DNA of 64,000 nt, from NCBI RefSeq assembly GCF_016862095.1, contig NZ_BOMH01000045.1:124001-188000 (forward strand), written 5' to 3'. This document shows positions 34,544 to 43,219 of the stretch, one piece after another; position 1 is the first letter of the stretch, and every line of letters starts with the position of its first letter. The notes under the pieces were generated by a model, which made no database searches, was not told where the DNA came from, and saw nothing but the letters and a program-made list of their open reading frames with translations. The DNA is from Actinoplanes cyaneus (GTDB lineage Bacteria; Actinomycetota; Actinomycetes; Mycobacteriales; Micromonosporaceae). A program made the translations under genes and the position numbers.

Positions 34544-35016
34544 TTCTCGCCGAGGACTCGGCGCTGCTCCGGGCGGCGCTGGAGATCCGCCGCCGGTGGC
34601 CGGGCACGGCGGTGCTGGTGCTCTCGCAGTACGTCGAGAAGCGGTACGCCACCCAGTTGCTCGCCGTCCGGTCGGAGGGCGTCGGATACCTGCTCAAGGA
34701 CCGGGTCGCGCACGTCGGCGACTTCCTCGACGCGCTCGCCCGGGTGGCCGCCGGATCCACCGCGCTGGATCCCGAGGTGGTCCGGCAGCTCATGTCCGGT
34801 CGCGCCGATCCGCTGGAGCGGCTGACCCCGCGCGAGCGGGACGTGCTGCACCTGATGGCGCAGGGCCACACGAACGCGGCCCTGGCCACCCGGCTGCACA
34901 TCTCGCAGAGCGCGGTCGAGAAGCACGTCAACACCATCTTCGACAAGCTGGACCTGATCCACGTGACCGGGTACAGCCGCCGGATCCTGGCGATCCTGCG
35001 CTATCTCGGTTCCTGA
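34534..35016 (+). CDS. NarL/LuxR-type response regulator with deleted receiver core
   Basis: 160 residues; relatives are ~215. It begins normally ('MRLVLAEDSALLR') but jumps at residue 13/14 to 'AALEIRRRWPGTAVLVLSQYVE', a segment that lies ~50 residues further on in relatives. The lost stretch contains the phospho-acceptor Asp. The T/K end of the receiver ('GVGYLLKDRV') and the whole LuxR HTH ('LTPRERDVLHLMAQGHTNAALATRL', quoted in part) are intact. The frame is open, so it may still make a constitutive DNA-binding protein, but it cannot be phosphorylated in the usual way. Its partner kinase is a pseudogene. Confidence 0.8.
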   Translation: MRLVLAEDSALLRAALEIRRRWPGTAVLVLSQYVEKRYATQLLAVRSEGVGYLLKDRVAHVGDFLDALARVAAGSTALDPEVVRQLMSGRADPLERLTPRERDVLHLMAQGHTNAALATRLHISQSAVEKHVNTIFDKLDLIHVTGYSRRILAILRYLGS

Positions 35017-35020
35017 CCGG

Positions 35021-36514
35021 TCACGACTTGGTGATCACCACGTTGTCGACGGCGGCCTCGACCAGCGACGCCGTGCCGGTGTCGGCGGCTTCCACCTGCA
35101 GGCGGATCGTCTGACCCGCGTACGCGGAGAGGTTCGCGGTGGCGGTCGTCCAGGCCGCCGCCTTGTTGCTGGCGGCGGCGTTGAGGTTGATCAGGGTCGC
35201 GCCGCCGGCGATTCTGATCCGCAGGTAGTCGCCGCTGGTCGCATTGTTCAGGTGCGCCAGGTACCACGACAGGTTCAGCGTCAGCGTCCCGCTCGGCAGG
35301 GTGATCGCCGGTGACGTCAGCGTGGTCACGCCCCCGTCCACGTCGTTCGCGCCCGCGCTCGATCCCGCCGTCGCGCCGGTGACCAGGGCGTACGTCCCAC
35401 CCGCGGCGGTACCGAGCTGGGTGGTCACGCCGGAGCTGCTGGTCGCCTCCGGGTCGCCGCGCTCGAACCGGCCCGAGGTCGCGGTGTCAGTGGTGCCGGC
35501 CGTCCAGCCGGTCGCGGTCTCGAACCCGTCCGACCAGATCGTGGTGCCGGTCGGCGGGGTGCTGCCACCGTTGGCGAGCGTCCAGACCGCGTACACGATC
35601 GCGTCCGAGTTCCGGTCCAGAGCCGTGTCGTTGATGTTCGCCGACGTGTCACAGGCCCGGTGGTAGCAGGGGTCGAACGCGGTGGCCGTGCCACCCCAGA
35701 GCGCGACCTGCGCGGACGTCTTGGTCCCCTCGGCCCCGGTGAAGATGCCACCGGCCGGGATGCCGGCGCTGATGAACGGGCCGTAATCGCTGCGCCCGTC
35801 GAAGTCGGTGCCGCGGGTCGGGACCCCGATCGAGGTGAAGTAATCGGCGAGCGTGCGCTCGATGGCGGCGGAGCCGGCCGGTCCGGGACCCGATCCGGTG
35901 TTGTCCGAGTTGTCACCGTCGTACAGGAAATAGCCGGGGTTAGGGGAAGCGACCATGTCGAAGTTCAGATAACCGGTGATGGCCGCTTTCTGCGCACTCG
36001 TCAGGGAATTGACGTACGCCGTGGAGCCGCGCAACCCGAGTTCCTCCGCACCCCACCAGCCGAACCGCAGGTGCCGGGCAGGCTGGAAACCGGACCGGGC
36101 CACCTGCAGCGCCACTTCGAGGTTCGCCGCCGAGCCGGAGCCGTTGTCGTTGATGCCGGGACCGGCCGTGACGCTGTCCAGGTGCGCGCCGACCATCAGC
36201 GTGTCACTGGTGTCGCCGCCGGGCCAGTCGGCGATCAGGTTGTATCCGGTCGCGCCGTTGTACGTGAAGCTCTGCTGCGTGGTGGTGAAGCCGGCCTGGT
36301 CGAGCAGGCCTTTCACGTAGGTGACCGAGGCCAGGTAGCCGGGCCGGCCGTGCGCCCGGTTGCCGCCGTTCGCGGTCGCGATGCTCTGCAGCTGGGCGAG
36401 GTGGGCCTTGACGTTGGCCACCGGGATGTCCGGAGTGGCGGCCGCGGCCTGGGCGGGGGCGGGAGCGGTGGCGAGTCCGGCGATCAGCACGGCGGCACCG
36501 ATTATCGAGCGCAA
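35021..36514 (-). CDS. Secreted M28-family aminopeptidase with C-terminal accessory domain
   Basis: 497 residues. The start is TTG at 36514 with an AAAGGGA site; no in-frame ATG lies upstream. Signal peptide 1-24 ('IIGAAVLIAGLATAPAPAQA'). The M28 zinc site is complete: 'VGAHLDS', 'INDNGSG', 'WWGAEELGL' (catalytic Glu first), 'NFDMVASPN', 'YHRACDT'. Closest known architecture: Streptomyces griseus aminopeptidase. A P-domain-like beta-sandwich follows at about 320-495 ('SPAITLPSGTLTLNLSWYL', 'VDNVVITK'). It probably trims extracellular peptides, together with the divergent S33 enzyme. Confidence 0.92.
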   Translation of the reverse strand: MRSIIGAAVLIAGLATAPAPAQAAAATPDIPVANVKAHLAQLQSIATANGGNRAHGRPGYLASVTYVKGLLDQAGFTTTQQSFTYNGATGYNLIADWPGGDTSDTLMVGAHLDSVTAGPGINDNGSGSAANLEVALQVARSGFQPARHLRFGWWGAEELGLRGSTAYVNSLTSAQKAAITGYLNFDMVASPNPGYFLYDGDNSDNTGSGPGPAGSAAIERTLADYFTSIGVPTRGTDFDGRSDYGPFISAGIPAGGIFTGAEGTKTSAQVALWGGTATAFDPCYHRACDTSANINDTALDRNSDAIVYAVWTLANGGSTPPTGTTIWSDGFETATGWTAGTTDTATSGRFERGDPEATSSSGVTTQLGTAAGGTYALVTGATAGSSAGANDVDGGVTTLTSPAITLPSGTLTLNLSWYLAHLNNATSGDYLRIRIAGGATLINLNAAASNKAAAWTTATANLSAYAGQTIRLQVEAADTGTASLVEAAVDNVVITKS

Positions 36515-36753
36515 GGGGTGTCCCTTTCTTCGGGGGCAAACGCATCGATGAGCATGACATTTGTCATGGGTCTCCCGGTCATATCAATCACTACCTATTT
36601 CCGGCCCTCGCCCTCGTTTGATCCGGCGCCTCGATCCGGTCAGGAAATTCGCCGTAAAGGTTGTGCCACATCTCCATGTCTGGATAACTAGTCTGCGGAG
36701 ATCGCCCGGGCCCACCACGGCCCGCAGGGCGTTTCGTCAACGGAAGGCAAGGG

Positions 36754-38358
36754 ATGCGCAAAATCCTGGCGGCCACCATCGCCGCCTCGGTCGGCCTCCT
36801 CGTCGGCGCCGGCACGATCCCGGTCGCCGCGGCGGCCCACACCGGGCACGACAGCGGTGGCTACACCCCGCCGGCCATCGACTGGGGTACCTGCACCCGG
36901 GCGAGCCTCAAGGCCCGTAACGCCCAGTGCGGTTTCCTGGTCGTCCCGCTGGACTACGCGAAGCCGAACGGCACCAAGATCAAGATCGCGGTGTCCCGGA
37001 TCAACCACAAGAGCACCGCCGACAAGTACCAGGGCGTCATGCTCACCAACCCGGGCGGTCCCGGCGGCTCCGGCCTCGGCCTGCCCGTCATCGGCGAGAC
37101 CGTGCCCAACGGCGCCGGTGACTACTACGACTGGATCGGCTTCGACCCGCGCGGCGTCGGCTCCAGCGTTCCGGCACTGTCCTGCGACGTGAACTACGCC
37201 GGCTACAACCGGCCGTACTACGTGCCGGTCACCCGGTCCCTGGAGAAGACCTGGCTGAAGAAGGCCACCGACTACTCCAAGGCGTGCGACAAGGCCGGCG
37301 GCGCGCTGCTCGACCACGTCAAGACCACCGACTCGGTGGCCGACATGGAGAGCCTACGCAAGGCCCTCGGCGCCAAGCAGATCAACTACTACGGATTCTC
37401 GTACGGGACGTACCTGGGCCAGGTCTACGCCACGTTGCACCCGGACAAGATCCGCCGCTCGGTCTTCGACGGCGTCGTCGACCCGCGTCGCGTCTGGTAC
37501 GACGCGAACCTCGACCAGGACGTCCAGTTCGACAAGAACATGGACGTCTACTTCGCCTGGATCGCCAAGTACGACGCGGTCTACCACCTCGGCACGACCG
37601 GCAAGTCGGTCAAGGCGAAGTACTACGCGGTGCTCAACCAGCTCCGCAAGTCCCCGGCCGCCGGCAAGATCGGCCCGGACGAGTGGAACGACATCTTCGT
37701 CTCGGCCGGTTACTACGTCTACGGCTGGCAGGACGTCGCCGACGCGTTCGCCGCGTGGGTGAACGAGAAGGACGCGACGCTGCTCCTGGCGAACTACGCC
37801 GAGCCGGGTGCGGTGGGCGCCGACAACAACTACGCCATGTACCTGGCCACCCAGTGCAGCGACGTGAAGTGGCCGACCAACTGGTCCAAGTGGCAGCGGG
37901 ACAACTGGAAGATCTACTCCAAGTACCCGTTCATCACCTGGAACAACGCCTGGTACAACGCGCCCTGCATCAACTGGGGCGCCAAGCCGGGCAAGCCGGT
38001 CACGATCAGCGGCAAGAAGGCACCATCGGTCCTGCTGATCAGTGAGACCAACGACGCGGCGACGCCGTACGCCGGTGCGCTGCAGGTCCGGAAGCTCTTC
38101 CCGAAGTCCGTCCTGATCGAGGGCGTCGGCGGCACCACGCACGCCGGCTCGCTCAGCGGTGTGGCCTGCACGGACGACACGATCGCGAACTACCTCGCGA
38201 CCGGCGCCCTGCCCAAGCGGGTCAACGGCAACCGGTCCGACAAGCAGTGCGAGCCGGTCCCGCAGCCGGACCCCACCGCGGTCAGCACCTTCAGCAAGAA
38301 GACCGCCACGGGCGAGAGCGGCCGGGACGTCATCCGCGCCGCGACCCCCCGCGGCTGA
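36754..38358 (+). CDS. Secreted S33 alpha/beta hydrolase with TAP-like C-terminus (tripeptidyl aminopeptidase type)
   Basis: 534 residues. Signal peptide 1-27 ('ILAATIAASVGLLVGAGTIPVAAAA', quoted as landmark). N-terminal family motifs 'CGFLVVPLDY', 'NPGGPGGSG' (oxyanion) and 'GFDPRGVGSS'. Nucleophile in 'GFSYGT' (about 214-219), acid in 'ETNDAATPY' (about 432), His in 'THAGSLSG' (about 462). This is the SlpD/SlpE/TAP group of actinomycete exopeptidases. Ribosome site GGAAGG; a TTGTGC-N18-TAACTA promoter is plausible at 36660-36690. A clear terminator follows. Confidence 0.92.
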   Translation: MRKILAATIAASVGLLVGAGTIPVAAAAHTGHDSGGYTPPAIDWGTCTRASLKARNAQCGFLVVPLDYAKPNGTKIKIAVSRINHKSTADKYQGVMLTNPGGPGGSGLGLPVIGETVPNGAGDYYDWIGFDPRGVGSSVPALSCDVNYAGYNRPYYVPVTRSLEKTWLKKATDYSKACDKAGGALLDHVKTTDSVADMESLRKALGAKQINYYGFSYGTYLGQVYATLHPDKIRRSVFDGVVDPRRVWYDANLDQDVQFDKNMDVYFAWIAKYDAVYHLGTTGKSVKAKYYAVLNQLRKSPAAGKIGPDEWNDIFVSAGYYVYGWQDVADAFAAWVNEKDATLLLANYAEPGAVGADNNYAMYLATQCSDVKWPTNWSKWQRDNWKIYSKYPFITWNNAWYNAPCINWGAKPGKPVTISGKKAPSVLLISETNDAATPYAGALQVRKLFPKSVLIEGVGGTTHAGSLSGVACTDDTIANYLATGALPKRVNGNRSDKQCEPVPQPDPTAVSTFSKKTATGESGRDVIRAATPRG

Positions 38359-38371
38359 CCCTCCCGAAACA

Positions 38372-38403
38372 AACGGGCCGCGCCGGCTTCGGCGCGGCCC
38401 GTT
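38372..38403 (+). terminator. Terminator of the S33 peptidase gene
   Basis: Perfect 13-bp stem AACGGGCCGCGCC / GGCGCGGCCCGTT with a 6-base loop, 13 bases past the stop codon. Confidence 0.85.
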
Positions 38404-38578
38404 CCACGTCCAGGCCACCAGAACAACGTCGCGGCCGTTCCACGTCCAGCCGCGGAAGCAGCATCCCGCCGTGCTCTGCCCCGCCCTGTTCTACCCCGCG
38501 GTCGTGTGGGCAGCGTCGCGCCTTGTTCTGCCTGCGGCCGTGCGCGCAGCGTTGCGCCTTGTTCTGCCCCACGCTCTG

Positions 38579-39307
38579 TTATTCCTCGCGGCCGCGAGAC
38601 TTGGAAAAGGCACACCGAAATGTCGGTGGACCACGCCCGCCAGAAACCTTCCCGCCACAGCAACAAACTCCAAGAATGGCAGCTCTGACCTGAACCACCG
38701 CCCGGTGACCACGACGGACCCGGCGGCATTCCACCTCATCGAGTGCCACCTTGACCACCATCACACACCAGCCGACTAAAACAATGAAGAACCCAGCCTG
38801 CCCACGGCCGGCCGCAAGCTGAGCGCTGGCCGGTGCGAGCGACCCAGGCGCAAGCTGAGCGTTGGCCGGTGCGAGCGACCCAGGCGGAAGCTGAGCGTTG
38901 GCGGGTGCGGGAGACCGAGGCGCAAGCTGAGCGCTGGCCGCTGCGGCCGACCCGGACATGTGCTGCGGCGCAGGCTGCGGCAATGGTGATGGTTCACGAG
39001 GATCTTCGCCTGCCGTTGGGGCCGCAACCGGAACCGGCGGGCTCGCAGCGGGAGCCGCTGGCTTCGTCGGAGCGAGGACCTCCTTCCGCCGCTGGTCATC
39101 GCCCGCGGTGACGGCAGCCCACGCCGCCGAAGCACCCCATCCCACCCGGACCAGTTTCCGTGCATGGCGCTGACGTAAACCCCAAGCACGATGCCGTTCA
39201 TGTTCACGCCGAAACTCCTCCGCCTCCGCCGAATAGTTGCGCGACAGCGTGCGGTCCCGCATTCCGGCGAGCTCGGCCCGGTTGAACAACGACATCTGTG
39301 CCACCAT
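38579..39307 (-). CDS. Hypothetical protein with conserved helical N-terminus and 12-residue repeats
   Basis: 242 residues if the ATG at 39307 is used (39295 is an alternative). The N-terminal ~60 residues ('SLFNRAELAGMRDRTLSRNY', 'AEAEEFRREHERHRAWGL') look like a conserved actinomycete helical segment. Next come an Ala/Pro-rich part and about four repeats of L-A-P-A-N-A-Q-L-A-P-G-S. The last ~65 residues are Cys/Arg/Val-rich and unlike the rest, possibly read-through after a frameshift in the repeats, so the true C-terminus is uncertain. Unknown function; no good ribosome site. Confidence 0.45.
   Translation of the reverse strand: MVAQMSLFNRAELAGMRDRTLSRNYSAEAEEFRREHERHRAWGLRQRHARKLVRVGWGASAAWAAVTAGDDQRRKEVLAPTKPAAPAASPPVPVAAPTAGEDPREPSPLPQPAPQHMSGSAAAASAQLAPRSPAPANAQLPPGSLAPANAQLAPGSLAPASAQLAAGRGQAGFFIVLVGWCVMVVKVALDEVECRRVRRGHRAVVQVRAAILGVCCCGGKVSGGRGPPTFRCAFSKSRGREE
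38815..38948. repeat. 36-bp tandem repeat, nearly four copies
   Basis: Copies start at 38815, 38851, 38887 and 38923 (last one partial), each with C/G-AAGCTGAGCG, TTGGCCGGTGCG-like and GACCCAGGCG segments. Copies differ at a few bases. The 12-codon period keeps the minus-strand frame open, consistent with a coding repeat. Confidence 0.85.
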
Positions 39308-39555
39308 TTGATTATCCCAGCCCGAGAAAGGCTGCTGTAAGCGCCAGCTCGTGCCAAAAACTATTTCCTCCGAGCGGCACCGAAAAGGAGATAAGCGACG
39401 TTCGGCGCCAAGGCCGGAAGCTGCAATAGCGGTTAGGAAGGCCGCGCTGATGTAGGGCATGCAGCCACGGCTCGCAGACCTCGGGCAGCCGCGCCAGCCC
39501 CTGAGGACCGTCCACGCGGCGTTTCGAGTTCCTGCCCGGGGGAAGAACAAGGAGC

Positions 39556-39912
39556 ATGTTTCCGGCGGAGAACTTGCGTGATTGGCGTGGCCTGAAAGTC
39601 ATCGACCCGGATGGCGACAAGATCGGTGACCTCGAGGCGGTGTATGTCGACACGGCCACCGACGAGCCGGCCTTCGTCACCGTGCGCGTCGGGTTCATCG
39701 GCCGTCACCGGCTGGCCTTCGTGCCGCTCGACGGCGCGACCGTCAAACCCGACGCGGTCCGGGTGCGGTACGACAAGAAGCTCGCCGGGGACGCGCCCTC
39801 GATCGACATGGACGGGGAGCTGGCGGCCACCGACGAGCCGCGGGTCTTCGCCCACTACGGCGTTCCCTACACGCCCGGCGTCGGCGGGGAACGGCGTCTC
39901 GCCCGGCGCTGA
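39556..39912 (+). CDS. PRC-barrel domain protein
   Basis: 118 residues. The beta-barrel core is typical: 'WRGLKVIDPDGDKIGDLEAVYVD' (quoted in part), 'EPAFVTVRVGFIG', 'RLAFVPLDGATV', followed by 'HYGVPYTPG'. PRC-barrel proteins of this size in actinomycetes are stress-related or RNA/protein-binding; the exact role is unknown. The 248 bases before it contain no other gene, and I could not single out a promoter. Confidence 0.9.
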   Translation: MFPAENLRDWRGLKVIDPDGDKIGDLEAVYVDTATDEPAFVTVRVGFIGRHRLAFVPLDGATVKPDAVRVRYDKKLAGDAPSIDMDGELAATDEPRVFAHYGVPYTPGVGGERRLARR

Positions 39913-39951
39913 GCTCCCAGTCCGATCGTGCCGGACGCCTCCCGCCCCCCG

Positions 39952-39989
39952 CCGCGATCGGTCCCCCGCGATCGGCCCGCCGCGATCGG
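39952..39989. repeat. 14-bp tandem repeat, three copies of CCGCGATCGG plus 4
   Basis: CCGCGATCGG occurs at 39952, 39966 and 39980 at an exact 14-base period in the 132-base gap between convergent genes. Confidence 0.85.
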
Positions 39990-40044
39990 CCCCAGCTTCA
40001 GCCACCCCGAGCTGCTCGACTGGGTGACCTGCCGGAAGCCGACC

Positions 40045-40788
40045 TCAGACCTCGAGATCGGCGCAGGACCGTTCGTACGCAAGCAGCGGCCGCACCCGCA
40101 GCGCCACCTGATGCCCGTCGTCCGTCGTCCAGCGCGTGCCGGTGGTAGCGGTCCGGACTGCCGCGCGCACCTCGCCGGCACCGGTGATCAGGCACGGCCG
40201 GGACGGGTAGCCGGGCATCCCGGTCGCGGGCGTGGTCAGCGGCCACGGCCGTACGTCGGAGGCGCCGTCCCCGTCGGCCACGATCACGACCGCGACCCGC
40301 TCCGGGAGGTACGTGCCGGCGGCAGTGCCCGCCCGGGTGGCGGCAGCGGCGAAGTCGACGACCCGGCCCCGGTCGCCGCCGTCGGAGATGGACGGCGCGA
40401 TCACCGACGTCTCGTACCGTGCGGTGGCCGACATGATCCGGACCACCAGGACGGACGCGTCGGGCACGTCGTCGCCGTAGCGGTGCGACGCGAAGAGATC
40501 GGCGCCGGCCGCCTGGTCGTAGAGCCGGGTGACCTCGTCGGCGGTGAGCGTCCGGCGGTCACCGGTGACCACGATGCCCTGATCCGCGGCGGCCAGCACG
40601 GCGGTGCCGCCGGCCAGCAGCGTGAAGGCGGGCAGGGCGTAACGGGAGGCGGCCGGGGCGAGCCCGGGGTACCGGCGGATCACCAGGATCGGGTCGGTGC
40701 CGGTCCGCGGCGGGACCGGTTCGGCGCCGCCGCCGCAGCCGGCCAGCGTGACCAGCAGGACGAGGAGGCCGGGAATCGGTGACGTCAT
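40045..40788 (-). CDS. Putative lipoprotein of unknown function
   Basis: 247 residues. Start at 40788, chosen because it gives a compact lipoprotein signal 'PIPGLLVLLVTLAGCGGG' with lipobox L-A-G-C (Cys at about 18). A longer upstream frame would bury it. The mature domain is alpha/beta with no recognised motif ('DPILVIRRYPGL', 'IVVTGDRRTLTADEVTRLYDQA'). It lies 82 bases downstream of the importer ATPase gene on the same strand and may be at the end of that operon. Confidence 0.75.
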   Translation of the reverse strand: MTSPIPGLLVLLVTLAGCGGGAEPVPPRTGTDPILVIRRYPGLAPAASRYALPAFTLLAGGTAVLAAADQGIVVTGDRRTLTADEVTRLYDQAAGADLFASHRYGDDVPDASVLVVRIMSATARYETSVIAPSISDGGDRGRVVDFAAAATRAGTAAGTYLPERVAVVIVADGDGASDVRPWPLTTPATGMPGYPSRPCLITGAGEVRAAVRTATTGTRWTTDDGHQVALRVRPLLAYERSCADLEV

Positions 40789-40870
40789 GGGACTGGGACG
40801 CCGTCCAGGGGCAGCGGTTCCGGCGCGGGGCGATGCCACGCCGGAACGACACCTCAGCGGTACGGCGTGA

Positions 40871-41647
40871 TCACCGTACCGCTGCCTTCTTCGCCTTCTG
40901 GATCTGCTCGTAGACGCGCGTGCGCAGTTCCACGAACCTCGGATCGGCCCGGGTGTTCAGCTGGTCCCGCTCGGCGGGCAGGTCCACCACCAGCTCGTCC
41001 TGCACCACGGTCGGCGAGGAGGACAGCATGACCACCCGCCGGCCCAGGTAGACCGCCTCGTCGATGTCGTGCGTCACGAACAGCACCGTCACCTTCAACC
41101 GCTGCCACAGTGACCGGACCAGGTCCTCCAGGTCGGCCCGGGTCTGCGCGTCGACGGCAGCGAACGGCTCGTCCATCAGCAACGTCTCCGGCTCGTACGC
41201 CACCGCCCGCGCGATCGCCACGCGCTGCTGCATGCCGCCGGAGAGCTGCCACGGGTACGCCGACGCGGTGCCGCTCAGGCCGACCGCGTCGAGCGCCGTG
41301 TCGACCAACTCGCGCCGGCGGGCGCGGTCCACCTTCTTCTGCTTGAGCGGCAGCTCCACGTTGTCGCGCACGCTCATCCAGGGGAACAGGCTGCGCCCGT
41401 ACTCCTGGAAGACGACGGCCATGCCGGGCGGCGGGCCGGTGACCGCGTCGCCGTTGACCCGGACCGACCCGGAGGTCGGCGTGAGCAGGCCGGAGATGCA
41501 GCGCAGCAGCGTGGTCTTGCCGCAGCCGGACGGGCCGACCAGGCAGACCAGGTCACCGTTGTCGACGGTGAAGGTGAGGTCGCGCAGCGCCTCGACCTCC
41601 CGGCTGCCAGAACTGTAGACCTTTCGCAGGCCTTTGACCTCGAGCAT
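40871..41647 (-). CDS. ABC importer ATP-binding protein, nitrate/sulfonate/taurine type
   Basis: 258 residues. Walker A 'GPSGCGKTT', Q-loop 'VFQEYGRSLFPWMSVRDNV', signature 'LSGGMQQR', Walker B 'LLMDEPFAAVDAQTR', switch 'FVTHDIDEAVYL'. The 'LFPWMSVRDNVELPL' and 'DEPFAAVDAQTR' forms are typical of the SsuB/TauB/NrtD family. It is the last transport gene of a four-gene operon, 10 bases after permease 2. Confidence 0.95.
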   Translation of the reverse strand: MLEVKGLRKVYSSGSREVEALRDLTFTVDNGDLVCLVGPSGCGKTTLLRCISGLLTPTSGSVRVNGDAVTGPPPGMAVVFQEYGRSLFPWMSVRDNVELPLKQKKVDRARRRELVDTALDAVGLSGTASAYPWQLSGGMQQRVAIARAVAYEPETLLMDEPFAAVDAQTRADLEDLVRSLWQRLKVTVLFVTHDIDEAVYLGRRVVMLSSSPTVVQDELVVDLPAERDQLNTRADPRFVELRTRVYEQIQKAKKAAVR

Positions 41648-41657
41648 CGTGGCCCTC

Positions 41658-42434
41658 CTAACCGGCCCGGCGCTGCGCCGCGCGCAGCCCCTCGTACCAC
41701 CGCAGCGCCCACCGTTCGGCGAGCCGGAACAGCAGCGAGAGCGCGAAGCCGAGGAGGCCGAGCAGGATGATCCCGCTCCACATCTCCGGGATCGCGAAGC
41801 TGCGCTGGAACTGCACGATGGTGAAGCCGAGACCGTTGCTGGACGCGAACATCTCGCTGATCACCATCAGGATGATCGCGATGGACAGCGCCTGGCGCAG
41901 CCCGGCCGCGATCTGCGGCGAGGCGGACGGCAGGATCACCCGGGTGAGCCGGGCCGGGCCGGTCACACCGTAGGCGCGGGCGGTGTCCAGCACCACGCTG
42001 TCGGTTGCCCGCACGCCCTCCACCGTGTTGAGCAGGATCGGCCAGATGCAGCCGAAGACGATCACGATCACCTTCATGCCGTCGCCGATCCCGGCGAACA
42101 GCATGATCACCGGCACCAGGACCGGCGGCGGGATGGCCCGGAAGAACTCCAGGACCGGTTCGAGGACGGCACGCAGCCGCCGGTTGAGACCGATCGCCAC
42201 GCCGAGTCCGATACCGATCAGGGCGGCCAGCAGGAACCCGGCGAGCAGGCGGAGCAGGCTGGGCGCGACGTCGGTGCGCAGCCGCTCCAGGGTCCAGGTG
42301 TCGCCGAACGCGGTGAGGATCGTGCGCAGCGGCGGGGAGTAGAAGTTCTCACTGCCGTCGCTGAGCCAGAACCAGCCGGCGAACAGCACGATCGGCAGCG
42401 CGATCGCGAGACCGGCCTTCTTCAGGATGTCCAT
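41658..42434 (-). CDS. ABC importer permease, SsuC/TauC type (permease 2)
   Basis: 258 residues, six membrane helices. Family sequences 'FFRAIPPPVLVPVIMLFAGIGDGMKV' (quoted as landmark, first 20 relevant) and the EAA loop 'LDTARAYGVTGPARLTRVILP'-like segment are present. Its ATG shares one base with the stop of permease 1 (TGATG), indicating coupled translation and a heterodimeric channel. Confidence 0.93.
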   Translation of the reverse strand: MDILKKAGLAIALPIVLFAGWFWLSDGSENFYSPPLRTILTAFGDTWTLERLRTDVAPSLLRLLAGFLLAALIGIGLGVAIGLNRRLRAVLEPVLEFFRAIPPPVLVPVIMLFAGIGDGMKVIVIVFGCIWPILLNTVEGVRATDSVVLDTARAYGVTGPARLTRVILPSASPQIAAGLRQALSIAIILMVISEMFASSNGLGFTIVQFQRSFAIPEMWSGIILLGLLGFALSLLFRLAERWALRWYEGLRAAQRRAG

Positions 42435-43219
42435 CAGACGGCCACCTCACCGCGTACGGACTGGTGCCAGGCGAGCAGGCGGCGCTCGCCGGTACGGGTC
42501 AGCAGGTTGATGATCACGCCGAGGGCGCCGGTCACCACGATCAGCGCGTACATCGTGGGCACCGCGTCGGAGGCCTGCGCCGTCGCGATATCCTTGCCCA
42601 GCCCGGGGGAGCCGATGACCAGCTCGGCGGTGATCGCCAGGACCAGGGCGACCGAGGCCGCCAGGCGGAAACCGGTGAAGACGTACGGCAGGGCGGTCGG
42701 CCACAGCACGTACCGCACCCGGCCCCACGCGGAGAACCGGAAGCTGCGCGCGGTCTCCTCGGCGACCGGGTCGACGTCCGCGACGCCGTACAGCACCTGG
42801 ACCAGGACCTGCCAGAACGAGGCGTAGCAGACGAGCAGCAGGGTGGAGCCCAGGTCGGTGCCGTAGAGCAGCACCGCGAGCGGGATCAGCGCCACCGAGG
42901 GGATCGGTCGCAGGAACTCCACCGTGGACGCGGTCAGCGCGCGCAGCACCGGCACCGATCCGATCACCAGGCCGGCGAGCACCCCGGCGACGACCGCGAT
43001 GAGCAGGCCGGCCGCCCAGGCGTACAGCGTGTCGCCGAGCGACTGCCAGAACACGGCGGTGCTCACCTCGTCGGCCAGCGCGGACGCTATCCGGCTGGTC
43101 GGCGGCAGGAACCGCTCGTCGACCAGGCCGAGCCGCGGCAGCAGTTCGAGAAGGAGAAGCAACCCGGCCAGCCCGGCGGAGCCGAGCAGGACCGGGTTGC
43201 CACGACGAGCGGAGGTCAC
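42434..43219 (-). CDS. ABC importer permease, SsuC/TauC type (permease 1)
   Basis: 261 residues from a GTG that overlaps the binding-protein stop by 4 bases; a much longer upstream frame is a shadow of that gene. Six membrane helices, 'EFLRPIPSVALIPLAVLLYG' and the EAA region 'EETARSFRFSAWGRVRYVLWP'. Two different permeases in one operon indicate a heterodimeric importer. Confidence 0.92.
   Translation of the reverse strand: MTSARRGNPVLLGSAGLAGLLLLLELLPRLGLVDERFLPPTSRIASALADEVSTAVFWQSLGDTLYAWAAGLLIAVVAGVLAGLVIGSVPVLRALTASTVEFLRPIPSVALIPLAVLLYGTDLGSTLLLVCYASFWQVLVQVLYGVADVDPVAEETARSFRFSAWGRVRYVLWPTALPYVFTGFRLAASVALVLAITAELVIGSPGLGKDIATAQASDAVPTMYALIVVTGALGVIINLLTRTGERRLLAWHQSVRGEVAV

Noticed and set aside
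36204..36560. ATG-initiated frame upstream of the M28 peptidase
   Set aside because: Different frame from the peptidase and Arg-rich; the signal peptide begins at the TTG of 36514.
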